From contig CAVURM010000001.1 of the NCBI GenBank assembly GCA_963743875.1, positions 558,001-622,000 of the forward strand: a stretch of 64,000 nucleotides of DNA. Direction: 5' to 3'. This document shows positions 1 to 9,111 of this stretch, in pieces; within the stretch, counting starts at the first letter, position 1, and each line of letters starts with the position of its first letter. The position numbers and the translations under genes were made by a program. Below the pieces are notes generated by a model. The model saw only the letters and a program-made list of their open reading frames with translations, was not told the DNA's origin and did not search any database. The stretch is from RHKX01 sp963743875 (lineage in GTDB: Bacteria; Actinomycetota; Thermoleophilia; Solirubrobacterales; 70-9).

Positions 1-638
1 GATCGCGTCGGGCAACAGTTGCCTGAACGACGAGGGCGAGCATCGCGCCGGCAGCGAAACCGAACGAGAGCGGCAGAAGCGCCTCGACGCGCTCGACGAA
101 CAGGTACGCGATCACCGCCCCGATGGGCTGCGGCGAGCTGGACATCACTGCCGCCCAGAACTGCTCGGTGCCGCTGCGCCCATCGATCGACATCGGGATC
201 GCGACGCTCGTCCCCTCGGGGATGTTCTGGATCGCGATCGCGATGACCACGAACAGCCCCAGTCCCGCGGTCGAGGACGCGTAGGCCGTCCCGATTGCAA
301 ATCCCTCCGGCAGGCTGTGGGCGAAGAGCACCACGAAGACCAGGACCGACGTCGTGGTTCCGCTGATTCCGGCCTCGCCCCGATCGCGTAGCCAGCGCCG
401 CAGGAGAACCAGGAGGGCGACGCCCACGACCACTCCACACAGCACCTCCAACGTCGGCCCCTCACGCAGTCCGGGCAGCAGCAGGCCGATGATCGCCGCA
501 ACCGTCATCACCCCCGCCGCGAATCCGACCATGGCAGCGCGCAAGCCCCGCACCTGGAACCCCGAGGGCGAACACGGGGATCGCCCCGACCCCGCTCGCG
601 ACTGCGGTGAGGGTCGCGACGAAGATCAGTTCGAGCAC
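1..638 (-). pseudogene. ZIP-family metal transporter, frameshifted and cut by window edge
   Basis: Minus-strand translation gives a polytopic membrane protein with the two ZIP metal-site motifs, HSLPEGFAIG and QNIPEGTSVAIPM, so it should import or export zinc or a similar divalent metal across the cytoplasmic membrane. The GTG at 638 follows an in-frame TAA and is the only usable start. The reading frame breaks near 560: an ASGVGAIPVF segment and a GLRAAMVGFAAGVM segment, adjacent in ZIP proteins, lie in different frames, and one fewer G would join them. A second shift near base 30 would restore the expected LLPDAI motif. The C-terminus lies outside the window. The family is clear; whether the gene is truly broken or mis-sequenced is not. 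Confidence 0.7.
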
Positions 639-843
639 CCGTCCTTCTTAGTGCAACGGGGGCTCGAGCTGCGTCCGTGTTCAGTACCGATGGTCTGAGG
701 CGAGAATCCCCGATGCGCTCGGGACCACCGGGGGCGAACCTACCCTCGAGGACAGGAATCAAGGGGATCCCGGAGGTGCGAATGGTCGAGACGATTTCGG
801 AGGGACCGAGGAACGCAGTCCCGCAGCCGATTAGGCTCGTGGC

Positions 844-1503
844 GTGAGCGACTCGGCGACCGAGTACGCTCGACGCGATCTCGATCGTCCTCGCGGACGA
901 TCACGAGATCGTTCGCAGCGGGATTCGGATGGTGCTCGAAGCCCAGCCGGACATGACCGTCGTCGCCGAGGCCGGTGACGGCGACGACGCCGTCCGGTAC
1001 GCCCTCGGTCACAAGCCGACGATCCTCGTGCTCGATCTCAACATGCCCAACGTCTCCGGGCTCGATTCGATCCCCCGCATCCAGGAGGCCTCCCCCGACA
1101 CGGCGATCATCGTCTTGACGATGCAGGCCGAGCCCGCCTTCGCGCGACAGGCGCTCCAGACCGGAGCCAAGGGCTACGTCGTCAAGCAGTCCGCCGCGAG
1201 CGAGCTCGTCGGCGCGATCAGGGCCGTGATCGCAGGCGACACCTACATCAACCCGAGCCTCGGAGCGCGCCTTGCAGCCGAGCCGCCGCCGAGCGGGCCC
1301 GCCCGACGACCTGACCCCTCGAGAGACGGAGATCCTCGGCCTGCTCGCCCTCGGCTACACGAACCCCGAGATCGCCGACCGGCTCGTCCTCAGCGTCCGG
1401 ACCGTCGAGACGCATCGCGCCAACGTCCAGCGCAAGATCGAGCGCCTCGACCCGGGCGGAACTGGTCGCCTACGCCGTCGACAACGAGCTGATGCCGAGC
1501 TAG
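844..1503 (+). pseudogene. NarL/FixJ-type response regulator (receiver plus LuxR HTH), frameshifted
   Basis: The pieces read as a two-component response regulator that would bind DNA after phosphorylation by a histidine kinase. A receiver domain starts with ADDHEIVRSG, carries the phospho-acceptor aspartate in LVLDLNMP and the conserved lysine in GYVVKQ. A LuxR-type helix-turn-helix follows (LTPRETEILGLLALGYTNPE, then SVRTVETHRANV). These parts lie in at least three frames: GTG 844 to about 873, 875 to about 1300, about 1300 to 1460, and a tail ending NELMPS at the TAG at 1501. Each junction needs one base change. No cognate kinase is adjacent. Domain order and length (about 218 residues if repaired) are normal for the family. 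Confidence 0.72.
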
Positions 1504-1539
1504 ACCCGGGCTTCGCACCGCTCCGCTACGGTCCCGCGC

Positions 1540-2370
1540 ATGCCGCAGCCGGCGTTCTTCACGACAGGGGACGGAACGAAGCTCGCCGCCGACCATCTGC
1601 CGGCGACGGGCCGACCGTCGTCCTGCTGCACGCCGGCGTGGCCGACCGTCGTTCGTGGAGCGACGGTGGCCGCCGATCTCCACGGCCGGGGTGCCGAAGT
1701 CGTCGCCTACGATCGGCGCGGCTTCGGCGAGACGCCCGGGTCCGAATCTCCGTTCGACCACGTCGACGACCTTCTCGCCGTACTCGAGGCCGCGACCGAT
1801 GCACCGGCCTGGCTGGTCGGCAACTCCCAGGGCGGGTTGATCGCGCTCGATCTGGCGTTACACAGCCCCGAACGCGTCGCCGGCCTGGTGTTGCTGGCGC
1901 CCGCCATCAGCGGTGCCCCCGAGGAAGAGGACGAGGATCTGGATCCGACGCACCCTGCAGCTCGCCCAGGACATCGAGCTCGCCGAGGCATCGGGAGATC
2001 TGGATGCTGGTCAACAGATTGGAGGTCCGCCTCTGGCTCGATGGCCCGGCCGGTCCGGACGGACGGGTGATCGGAGACGCGCGGTCCCTGGCGCTGAACA
2101 TGAACGCAATCGCCCTCGCCTCCGTTCAGCCGGTCGAAGCAGCGCCTGAGCAGAGGGACGCATGGTCGCGCCTGGAGGAGATCGAGACACCCGCCGACCG
2201 TCGGCTGGGGCGAGCTCGACATCCCGGTCGTCATCGAGCGGTGCCGCATCCTCGCCGACCGCCTCGGGAACGTCGGGCAGGTGGTCGAGATTCCCGGCGT
2301 GGCCCACCTCCCCGCGCTGGAGCGACCCGACTTGGTGGCCGCCCTGGTCGCTGAGGCAGTTGGCCTCTGA
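1540..2370 (+). pseudogene. alpha/beta hydrolase, multiply frameshifted
   Basis: Starting at ATG 1540, the repaired reading gives an alpha/beta-hydrolase fold enzyme of about 276 residues. The oxyanion segment VVLLHAGVADRRSW, the YDRRGFGETPG region, the nucleophile elbow GNSQGG (serine) and a C-terminal IPGVAHLPALERPDL segment with the catalytic histidine are all recognisable, and the protein ends at TGA 2368. At least five frame changes are needed, including near 1615, 1655, 1935, 2000 and 2200. The substrate cannot be told. It lies 36 bases after the response regulator on the same strand and converges on the next gene at a strong hairpin. Confidence 0.65.
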
Positions 2371-2399
2371 GCTCGACCTAGAGCTGCATTCCCTGCGAT

Positions 2400-2444
2400 C
2401 GGTCGTGTGATCGTGTCCCCTCAGGACACACGATCACACGACCG
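2400..2444. terminator. 17-bp perfect hairpin between convergent genes
   Basis: Positions 2400-2416 (CGGTCGTGTGATCGTGT) are the exact reverse complement of 2428-2444, with an 11-base loop. It sits between the plus-strand hydrolase (ending 2370) and the minus-strand secreted-protein gene (ending 2460), the usual place of a bidirectional terminator. No long T run follows on either side. Confidence 0.6.
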
Positions 2445-2459
2445 TTGGGCTTTCTGCGG

Positions 2460-2828
2460 TTAGGAGACGTGTGTGCTGACGGATTTGGCCGAGGCGCACT
2501 TGCCACCGGAGTTCAGGGTCAGACCGCTCGTCTTGGCGTAATAGTCGCCGGCGGCGGGCTTGCTCGCGGCCACGCTCCAGCGCCCACTTGCGGCGGCGGT
2601 GTCGTTGCCGATCGACCGGTCGCTCCCGGGACCCTTGCGGTAGACGACGACCTTGCGGCCGCCGACGCATCCGGCGTGAGAGCGCACCTTGCCCGCGAAG
2701 GACCCGCCCGACGAGGTTGAGTATCCGATCGAGAGACTGGTTTGGTACCTGGACCCGCCGAGCGCGACGCTGTTTGAGCAGAACGCGAGCAGCATCACGA
2801 GCGTGCCCAGGAGAATTGTGCGTTTCAT
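2460..2828 (-). CDS. small secreted protein of unknown function
   Basis: A 122-residue protein beginning MKRTILLGTLVMLLAFCSNS, a clear signal peptide, so it is exported. The start at 2828 was chosen because GGAGGG lies just upstream and the signal sequence begins there, although the frame stays open further upstream. The mature part is rich in serine, glycine and basic residues and has three cysteines that may form disulfides (AGCVGG, KCAS). It resembles extracellular bead-like or allergen-type domains only loosely, and I cannot name a family. It ends at a strong hairpin shared with the gene on the other strand. Confidence 0.6.
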   Translation of the reverse strand: MKRTILLGTLVMLLAFCSNSVALGGSRYQTSLSIGYSTSSGGSFAGKVRSHAGCVGGRKVVVYRKGPGSDRSIGNDTAAASGRWSVAASKPAAGDYYAKTSGLTLNSGGKCASAKSVSTHVS

Positions 2829-2967
2829 AGCCCTCCTTGTTGAACTGAGCGAGAAGCCGACCGTAGAAGCCCGATGGGCAAGGGCTGGCAACGTTCCAGC
2901 AAGGAATCGGTAAAGCCGTCAGTGACTTCGCACGGGGCAGATAACCGCTCCCGGCGAGGGGTCCCTT

Positions 2968-3401
2968 CTAGCTGAGCGTGCGAGCCATGCTGATCGAGTC
3001 CGGCGCGGTCGGGGCGAAGCCGTGGCGGGCGTAGAGCCGGCGACCGGGCTCGTCGGCGATCAGGTTCACGAGGCTCCGGCGGGTGCCTCGCGGCGGATTC
3101 GGTCCAGGAGGGTGCTGAGGATCAAGTCGCCGAGACCCTGGCGCTGGTGCCCGGGCAACACGGCCATATCGACGACGTGGAAGTACCAACCGCCGTCGCC
3201 GAGCAACCGGCCCATGCCCACGGTCGCGGCTTCGGCGTCAAGGACGACGTGTACCGCCGCCCAGCTCCCCTCGAGCGCTGCTCGGGCCTGGTCCTCTCGC
3301 CGCGAGGTGAGCCCGGAGCGCTCACGCAGCAGCAGGTAGTCGGAGAGGGCGGGCGGGCCGTCTGCCAGGCGATACCCGGCGGGCAGCGTCGCGGTGGTCA
3401 T
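2968..3401 (-). pseudogene. GNAT-family N-acetyltransferase, one frameshift
   Basis: From ATG 3401 the protein reads as a GNAT acetyltransferase: substrate arm in the first 60 residues, then VDMAVLPGHQRQGLGDLIL, which is motif A with the acetyl-CoA-binding Q-R-x-G-L-G loop. The frame breaks near 3070. The following segment VNLIADEPGRRLYARHGFAPTAPDSISMARTL, typical of the C-terminal GNAT strand and tyrosine region, continues in another frame. One missing base restores a 144-residue enzyme. The acceptor substrate is unknown. A single clean shift in an otherwise well-conserved gene looks more like a base-calling error than old decay. Confidence 0.7.
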
Positions 3402-3506
3402 GGCGGCAGTCTGCCAAATGGCCCCATGGAGCAACGCGGGTCGATTTGCCTTGCCGGCCACGAGATCGGGGATAGGTTGTCCTCATAGACACCAACGGGA
3501 GGCCCG

Positions 3507-3983
3507 ATGCCCAGAGGAATCGACCACATCGATCTCGCAGTCAGTGACGTTGAACGCTCCCTCGCCTTCTACCTCAGCCTGCTCGGCCCACTCGGCCTCG
3601 CGGTGGAGGCGCGGTTCAGGACCTACCGCGGGACCGAGGATGTGATCTACCTCGGCTTCGGTCAGCAGCATGTTCCGGGAGCTCAGGCCGAAACCCGACT
3701 GGGGCTCAGGCAGGCCGACGGCGGCGAGCACCGCTACTTCAACGTCGGGGTCGAGCACCTCGCATTCACGGTCGACGGTCAAAGCGAGGTCGACGACGCC
3801 TACCAACGCTGCCTGAGCATCGGTGCCCGGATCCACTGCCCGCCGGAGGAGGAGTCGGACCTACCGGGCTACTACGCCTTCTTCGTCTTCGATCCCGACG
3901 GGATTCGCATCGAGGTCTGCCACTGGTCCGATCAGGTGCGCAGACAGTGGGACGCCGGGCAGTTCCTGGAGGTAAAGCCGTAG
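3507..3983 (+). CDS. VOC-superfamily (glyoxalase/dioxygenase-like) metalloprotein
   Basis: 158 residues, one vicinal-oxygen-chelate domain. The start IDHIDLAVSDVERSLAFY and the end DPDGIRIEVCHW are the usual beta-alpha-beta repeats. His7, His84 and Glu136 fit the metal-ligand positions of the family. It probably binds a divalent metal and acts on a small molecule, for example in lyase, isomerase, dioxygenase or resistance chemistry; the sequence does not decide which. A good ribosome site (GGGAGG) precedes ATG 3507. It stands alone, divergent from the acetyltransferase upstream. Confidence 0.8.
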   Translation: MPRGIDHIDLAVSDVERSLAFYLSLLGPLGLAVEARFRTYRGTEDVIYLGFGQQHVPGAQAETRLGLRQADGGEHRYFNVGVEHLAFTVDGQSEVDDAYQRCLSIGARIHCPPEEESDLPGYYAFFVFDPDGIRIEVCHWSDQVRRQWDAGQFLEVKP

Positions 3984-4030
3984 CGATCCCACCATTCGCC
4001 GTCGCCCGCAGCGGGATATAGGCTCCTGTC

Positions 4031-4365
4031 CTGACCTCCCTCGGCTACAGACTCGGAGTTGCCGGGGCGAGCTTGGGCGTGATCGCCGGAATCGTTCAAT
4101 GGGCGTTCGGCGCCGACATCCGGAGTGGACGGGGAACAAGCTCCACCCCGTCCAACTTGGGATCATCACCATCGCCCTCAGCCTGCTCTCGCTGATCTGC
4201 GTCCAATACTTGGACGGCCATCGCGGCGGCCCGACCCGCGAGCGATTGCTCGCGGGGTTCCTGATACTTGCCACGGCGGGCATCTGCTTCACCACGGTCG
4301 GACGGCTCTGGTACGTGCCGGGTCCGCTGCTGCTGGCCTCCTTGGCGCTTCTGCTGCGGAGATAG
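4031..4365 (+). pseudogene. small membrane protein, frameshifted
   Basis: Two frames together encode a small hydrophobic protein. The first (about 4031-4118) carries a membrane helix, LGVAGASLGVIAGIVQWAFG. The second (to the stop at 4363) carries two more, LGIITIALSLLSLICVQYL and a C-terminal LLLASLALLL segment. Adding one C to the CC at about 4116 would join them as GADIPEWTGNKLHPVQ. The start is unclear: only CTG 4031 or TTG 4073 is available in the first frame. A shorter protein from ATG 4099 would lose the first helix. Family unknown. Confidence 0.45.
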
Positions 4366-4496
4366 CGGCGATCTCGCGAGGGTTGGGATGCGCAGCGGGA
4401 TCACATCGCAGCCGCGGGCCGCGGCGATCCGAAAACTGTTCCTCCGCCGTCGAGTCCGGCGAGGACACCGCGGGCCGCCCTGAGGCCCTCAGGCCC

Positions 4497-6071
4497 TCAA
4501 CTGAAGTCGTCAGGAAGAATGGTCGGCTTGGTCTCGCCGTACAGCCACTGCTGGAAGTAATCATCGAGCAGGGCGCGCTTGGAACTGGAGAGTCCGCTCG
4601 CCTGCTTGGCCTCGGTGATGAACCTCTCGGTGCTGATGTTGCCGTACTCGAACTCATTCAGTAGCCCCGTCGCGAGCGCGAAGAAACGCTGGTCTCCGAC
4701 GATCTGCCGGTACCCCTCGACGGTCATCGCGCCGCGCTGGTAGGTCGGGAAGAAGGTGAACAGATTGGCCGGATCGCCGTCGAGGATCGCAGGGGCGATC
4801 TCCCAATCCTCGGCCGGTGTCGTTGCGTAGAGGTCGTCGAAGATCACGGCCGGATCATCCCCACCCTGGGTTTCGAAATCCCAATACCACTCGGTCCAGT
4901 TCGCCCAGCCCTCGTTGAACCAGATGTCCGCCCAGGTCGCGAGCGTGACGCTGTTGCCGAACCACTGATGTGCCAGCTCGTGGAGCTGTGTGCCGATGTT
5001 GATCGACGGATTGCCAAGCGTGAAGCTGCCCGAGTAGTGCGGCTTGCCCTGGACCTCGAGCGCGTAGCCGACCCCGGTGGCGCGGTCGGCGACCGCACCG
5101 GTCGAGTCGAAGGGATACGGCCCGTAGAGATCGCTGAGGTAGTTCACCTGTCCGGGCGCCTGGTCGAGCGAAGTCTGGATCGCGGCGGCCTGCGCCGGGG
5201 TGGCGCTGCTGTCGACGGCGTTGTAGACCGGCAGCGACCTTCCGGTCGAGGTTTCGGTCATCGACCCGGCCGTGTAGTTGAAGTTGCCGACCGTTGCGGT
5301 CGTCAGATAGGTCGCGGTCGGGTCGTCCTCGCGCCAGTGCCATGTGACCGTTCCATCGCCGTTGTCCTCGTTACCGACATTCTCGCCGACGCCAAGTGCC
5401 GTCTTGCCCTGCGGAACTCGGATCAGCGTGTCGAAGGTTGCTTTGTCGGACGGATAGTTGTTCGACGGGAACCAACTCTGGGCCCCGATCGGCTCGTTCA
5501 CGACGAAGGCTCCGTCACAGGTCTGAGGTGGGGTGAGCGGATAACAGGCCGGGATCCAGCCTTCGATCGACGTGTCTGCGTCGGTGATCGGCTCAGGCAC
5601 CCCTGAGTACTTGACCTTCACCGTGAACTCGCGGCCGGCCTTGGGCCAGCTCGACGGATGCGGGTTCACGACCAGCTTCATCGGCTGGGTGACATCCGGA
5701 TTGGTGCTCAGCTGGGGAGTTGCATCGACCTGCTTGAAAGCGGCGGTGCGCCCGTCAACGGTCACGCTGGCAACGTCGAGCTCCTGGAAGTCGAGGCTGA
5801 ACTGTCTGAGCTTCCTGTCGGCGATCGCATCGATGGTCGTCTTCGCCGAGTTGAACTGATTCGCGACTGGGTCGTAATCCAGGTAGATCCGGTAGTGGTC
5901 GACCTCGTAGCCGCCGTTGCCGATCTGCGGCAGCAGCGGGTCACCCAGGGTTCGGGCTCCGTCCGATGGCTTCCCCTGCCCCTGACCGCCAGGATTAGCG
6001 ACGCTGACCGCCGGCAATGCCAGCAACACCAGCGCGATTGCAATTCCGGTGATCCGACCCTGAGCAATCAT
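4497..6071 (-). CDS. secreted M1-family zinc metallopeptidase
   Basis: 524 residues with a signal peptide (IAIALVLLALPAVSVANP), so it acts outside the membrane as an aminopeptidase-like enzyme. The zinc site is complete: HELAH at residues 364-368 and the third ligand in NEGWANW at Glu387, exactly 18 residues after the second histidine, which is the M1 spacing. A GVGYALEVQG segment occupies the place of the family's GAMEN motif, so exopeptidase specificity is less certain. A later YQRGAM segment may hold the transition-state tyrosine. The N-terminal beta-domain typical of M1 peptidases is present; a long C-terminal helical domain is short. ATG 6071 is placed by the signal peptide. Confidence 0.85.
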   Translation of the reverse strand: MIAQGRITGIAIALVLLALPAVSVANPGGQGQGKPSDGARTLGDPLLPQIGNGGYEVDHYRIYLDYDPVANQFNSAKTTIDAIADRKLRQFSLDFQELDVASVTVDGRTAAFKQVDATPQLSTNPDVTQPMKLVVNPHPSSWPKAGREFTVKVKYSGVPEPITDADTSIEGWIPACYPLTPPQTCDGAFVVNEPIGAQSWFPSNNYPSDKATFDTLIRVPQGKTALGVGENVGNEDNGDGTVTWHWREDDPTATYLTTATVGNFNYTAGSMTETSTGRSLPVYNAVDSSATPAQAAAIQTSLDQAPGQVNYLSDLYGPYPFDSTGAVADRATGVGYALEVQGKPHYSGSFTLGNPSINIGTQLHELAHQWFGNSVTLATWADIWFNEGWANWTEWYWDFETQGGDDPAVIFDDLYATTPAEDWEIAPAILDGDPANLFTFFPTYQRGAMTVEGYRQIVGDQRFFALATGLLNEFEYGNISTERFITEAKQASGLSSSKRALLDDYFQQWLYGETKPTILPDDFS

Positions 6072-6410
6072 CTGCCGCCTCTCCCGTTGATGAACGAACC
6101 TTGCAGTGACTATATGCCCAAGCGGAAATCAGGGGCTTCCCTTGCGTCGGTGCTTTGTCCGAGGACCTCGCCTCGCGGCCGGCAGCCGACTGAGCTGCTT
6201 CGTCCGCCCCACTGCGCCATTCGGGCTCCGCTGCGCAGGCGGGTCCACTCATCCTTCGCTGGGGCCCCTGACCTTTGGAAGGGTCTACCCTTCGACCGCG
6301 CTTGACAATTGCGACTGCACGAGCGCGAGTCTCGACTTCCACGGCGAAGACGAAATCCCAGTCCAGCCGTGCCCATGCGCCGGACCGAGTGCGAAACCGG
6401 AAAGGGCTGA
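6072..6410. other. 339-base intergenic region
   Basis: This lies between two divergently transcribed genes (peptidase leftwards, DUF805 protein rightwards), so it should hold promoters for both. A TTGACA hexamer is present at 6302-6307 on the plus strand, but I see no convincing -10 box at the right distance. No credible gene or repeat is visible. Confidence 0.4.
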
Positions 6411-6776
6411 ATGAGATTCTGGGAGGCCGTCAGGTCTGGATTCGACCACTACGTGAGGTTCGGTGGTCGAGCCTCTCGACCCGCATTCTGGTGGTGGCTG
6501 CTGTTCGCGATCCTGGTCGCGGTGGCCGTCAGCGCCATGGACGGCACCATCTTCGAGGAAAGCATGCTCCTGACCATCTTCGTCTGGCTGGGACTGATCC
6601 TGCCGAGCCTCTCGGTCGCGATCCGGCGACTGCACGACACTTCCCGCAGCGGCTGGTGGATCCTGATCTCGATGATCCCGATCCTCGGGTTCATCGTGCT
6701 GCTCGTCTTCTGCCTACAGAAGAGCGACCCCGGGGCCAACACCTACGGGCCTCCGATGGCCGGACGCGTCGCTTAG
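6411..6776 (+). CDS. DUF805-family inner membrane protein
   Basis: 121 residues. The family signature is clear: an amphipathic start (FDHYVRFGGRASRPAFWWW), membrane helices near residues 27-43, 50-66 and 84-102, and the central AIRRLHDTSRSGWW motif. DUF805 proteins are small membrane proteins of unknown function found across bacteria, and length and motif order are normal here. It appears to be a single-gene unit; a 116-base gap separates it from the next small gene. Confidence 0.85.
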   Translation: MRFWEAVRSGFDHYVRFGGRASRPAFWWWLLFAILVAVAVSAMDGTIFEESMLLTIFVWLGLILPSLSVAIRRLHDTSRSGWWILISMIPILGFIVLLVFCLQKSDPGANTYGPPMAGRVA

Positions 6777-6892
6777 GCCGCACCTCCTCCGCCGACTACC
6801 GGGGAAGGGGCCAACCGATCTGCCAGCCACGTCGCCCTCGCGTCTAGAGTCGGAGGCTGGGTGTATCGATCTGAACGACGAAGGAGTCCACG

Positions 6893-7087
6893 ATGTCCGT
6901 ACCAGACATGAGCGGCAAGGCGAGCGAAATCACCGACCCGCACCACCTGATCGAGCGAATCGCTTACCGCGACGAGCTGATGCTCGAGAACATTCACAAG
7001 GGGATGAAGAACGCCGAGGCCGAGATCGAGATCATGGTCGGACACAACGCCGCCGAGTTGCACCAGCTGGCCAAGCTGATCGACTGA
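6893..7087 (+). CDS. small acidic helical protein, unknown
   Basis: 64 residues, no membrane segment or signal, predicted almost wholly helical (LIERIAYRDELMLENIHKGM, then KNAEAEIEIM). It has a strong ribosome site, AAGGAG, eight bases before ATG 6893, which supports expression. The high share of Glu, Ile, Met and Asn differs from the Arg/Pro-rich chance reading frames of this GC-rich DNA, another sign it is real. I do not recognise a family. It sits between the DUF805 gene and a lipoprotein gene on the same strand. Confidence 0.6.
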   Translation: MSVPDMSGKASEITDPHHLIERIAYRDELMLENIHKGMKNAEAEIEIMVGHNAAELHQLAKLID

Positions 7088-7167
7088 GTCTGGGCCACCA
7101 TCAGGTCGGGATCGAGGGCCGCGTCGGCTAGGTTGATCGCCGAAAGGCAATCAATGGGAGGAAACCG

Positions 7168-7629
7168 ATGAGGTCAATCAGAATCGCGGCGGCGTCCGCT
7201 TCGTTGCTCGCGCTCGGCGCGATCGCAATCGTCGGCTGCGGCGGCAACGACGACACGAGCACAACCACCGCGGCGATCAGCAAGGACGACTTCATCACTC
7301 AGGGCAACCAGATCTGCGCCGAAGGCAACAAGGCTTTCAACGCTGCCGCCCAGGAAGCCTTCAGCGGCGGGAAGCCCACCGATGCGGAGATGTCCAAGTT
7401 CGTCGATGAGACGGTCGTGCCGACTGTTCAGGGTCAGATCGACGACCTCCGCGCGCTCGGTGTGCCGGCTGGGGACGAAGACCAGGTCAACGCGATCCTG
7501 GATGCAGCTCAGAGCGGCGTTGATGCTCTAGAGGCCGATCCGACACTCTTCAGCTCGGGTAGCGGGGATCCGTTCGCCGAGGCCAACAAGCTGGCGAACG
7601 ATTATGGGCTGACGGAGTGCGGCGGCTGA
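7168..7629 (+). CDS. lipoprotein of unknown function
   Basis: 153 residues. The N-terminal signal ends in a lipobox, IAIVGCGGND, so the protein is lipid-anchored on the outer face of the membrane after cleavage before the cysteine. A threonine/serine linker follows, then a helical domain (DDFITQGNQICAEGNKAF up to LANDYGLTECGG) with two further cysteines that could pair. Small lipoproteins with this QICAEGN pattern are common in Solirubrobacterales and other actinobacteria, but their role is not known to me. GGGAGG precedes ATG 7168. Confidence 0.75.
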   Translation: MRSIRIAAASASLLALGAIAIVGCGGNDDTSTTTAAISKDDFITQGNQICAEGNKAFNAAAQEAFSGGKPTDAEMSKFVDETVVPTVQGQIDDLRALGVPAGDEDQVNAILDAAQSGVDALEADPTLFSSGSGDPFAEANKLANDYGLTECGG

Positions 7630-7670
7630 TCCGCTGACGAATCGCAGGACCTAACTGGTTCAGCCCGCCC

Positions 7671-9002
7671 TCAGGCGAGCTGCTGTTCGACTGCGGAGAT
7701 CTTCTTCCTCAGTGAGCGGATCCGCTCGCGCTCGGCGGTCGCCTTCCTGCGCGTTGTCTCCAGCCTTCGTTTCAGCGCCTGACGACGCTCACTACCGTCC
7801 GCGCTCTGCAGCTTCTCGGACAACCTCTTGATCGCCCTCTGGTCGGCGGCCAAGCGCTCCCTCGCCTTCTTCAGCTTGGCTCTGAGCCGTGCGATCCTGG
7901 CCTGCGCGGCCTCGTAGGAGTCGGTCTGCAGTTGCGCGATCGTCAGCAGGTTGCCCTCGGCCAGGTTCACCTCCGGCACGTGGTAATTCGAGCCCGAGGC
8001 CACCAGGGCGCCGAGATCGAGCCGCGTGTCGCCCTCGAGTCCGACCTTCGAGATGTTGAGCCAGTGGGCGCCGCCCTGCCGCTTGCATTCGACCCTGTAG
8101 TAATCGGGCTGGCCGGACCATGGCGCAGCCGTCTCGCTGTCGGGCGTTCCGGTCAGGTAGTCGAAGTTGACCAGCGGCTCGAGAGTGCCGTCGCCGCCAT
8201 CGAGTCGGGCGGGGTCGGTGCATATGACCTCGAATTCGCTCGAGTCGGGGCGCTGTTCAGGGTAGATCCAATAGCCGGCATCGACCCGCGAGAATTCTGC
8301 GTTTGGTCCAGGCACGTCGTTGTAGGTCGAGAATGCGATGACGCAGCCGTACTCACCGACCTCGGTGCAGGCGGGCACGTGGTCGAACAGCCCGCCGACC
8401 GCCTCCCCGATCGGGACGCTGATGTTGGCGCCGGGCGCGATCGCCCCGACGAAGCGCTTCCTCAACTTCGCGTTGGTGTCGACCAGCTCATCGATCAGGC
8501 GAGCGGTATGGGCCGAGCCCTGCGAGTGGCCGATCATGATGAAGCCGCGGCCGTCGTTGTAGTTCTTCAGGTAGTCCCTGAAGGCGGCCTTGGCGCTCTT
8601 GTAGGCGGTCTCGACCTGCGAGTTGTAGGCGCTCTGGTCGCCGTTGAGCGTCACCTGCCTGTACATCGGTGCGTACACGTCGCAGACGGACGAGAACATC
8701 CGGGCCTGCTGGACCACAACCCGCCTGATCGGGGGATCCTTGTCGAGATTGCTGTTGGGACCCGCCTGCTCGCTCTGCGTCGGATACAGGTAGAAGCAAT
8801 CGATCGGCGCATCGTCGGGACGGGTGTACCCAAGCGGCTGGGCCGACCCTCCCGGCGGGGGCGCGGTCATGCCATCGATCGTGCCGGCGCAGAGGTCGTC
8901 CACCTGACCGGGCTTGCAGATCCAGGTGGTGTCCGCGGCGCTCGCCACCGCCGGGCCGGCGACGGCCACGGCGGCGAGGGACGCGACCAGGCTGGCCAGC
9001 AC
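7671..9002 (-). CDS. secreted DUF3089 lipase/esterase-like protein with coiled-coil tail
   Basis: 443 residues from GTG 9002. The core, about residues 30-360, is a DUF3089 alpha/beta-hydrolase domain: PIDCFYLYPT near the start, the nucleophile elbow GHSQGS with Ser160, and a later GAHWLNIS. It is exported and probably hydrolyses an ester, possibly a lipid. After residue 360 comes a roughly 80-residue highly charged coiled coil (ARIARLRAKLKKARERLA onwards) that is not part of the usual family. The signal peptide is completed by a better start, ATG 9024 (MLKTV...), but that lies in another frame; one fewer C near 9010 would join them. The last bases overlap no neighbour; the lipoprotein gene converges from the left. 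Confidence 0.8.
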   Translation of the reverse strand: MLASLVASLAAVAVAGPAVASAADTTWICKPGQVDDLCAGTIDGMTAPPPGGSAQPLGYTRPDDAPIDCFYLYPTQSEQAGPNSNLDKDPPIRRVVVQQARMFSSVCDVYAPMYRQVTLNGDQSAYNSQVETAYKSAKAAFRDYLKNYNDGRGFIMIGHSQGSAHTARLIDELVDTNAKLRKRFVGAIAPGANISVPIGEAVGGLFDHVPACTEVGEYGCVIAFSTYNDVPGPNAEFSRVDAGYWIYPEQRPDSSEFEVICTDPARLDGGDGTLEPLVNFDYLTGTPDSETAAPWSGQPDYYRVECKRQGGAHWLNISKVGLEGDTRLDLGALVASGSNYHVPEVNLAEGNLLTIAQLQTDSYEAAQARIARLRAKLKKARERLAADQRAIKRLSEKLQSADGSERRQALKRRLETTRRKATAERERIRSLRKKISAVEQQLA

Positions 9003-9111
9003 CAGCCGGCACCGTCTTCAACATGACACCAGTCACGATCAGACCTCTCTCCCGGGGACGGCGAAGTTCACGGCCCGCCACATTACGACCTCAAACGGAT
9101 AGGCGCGCCGC

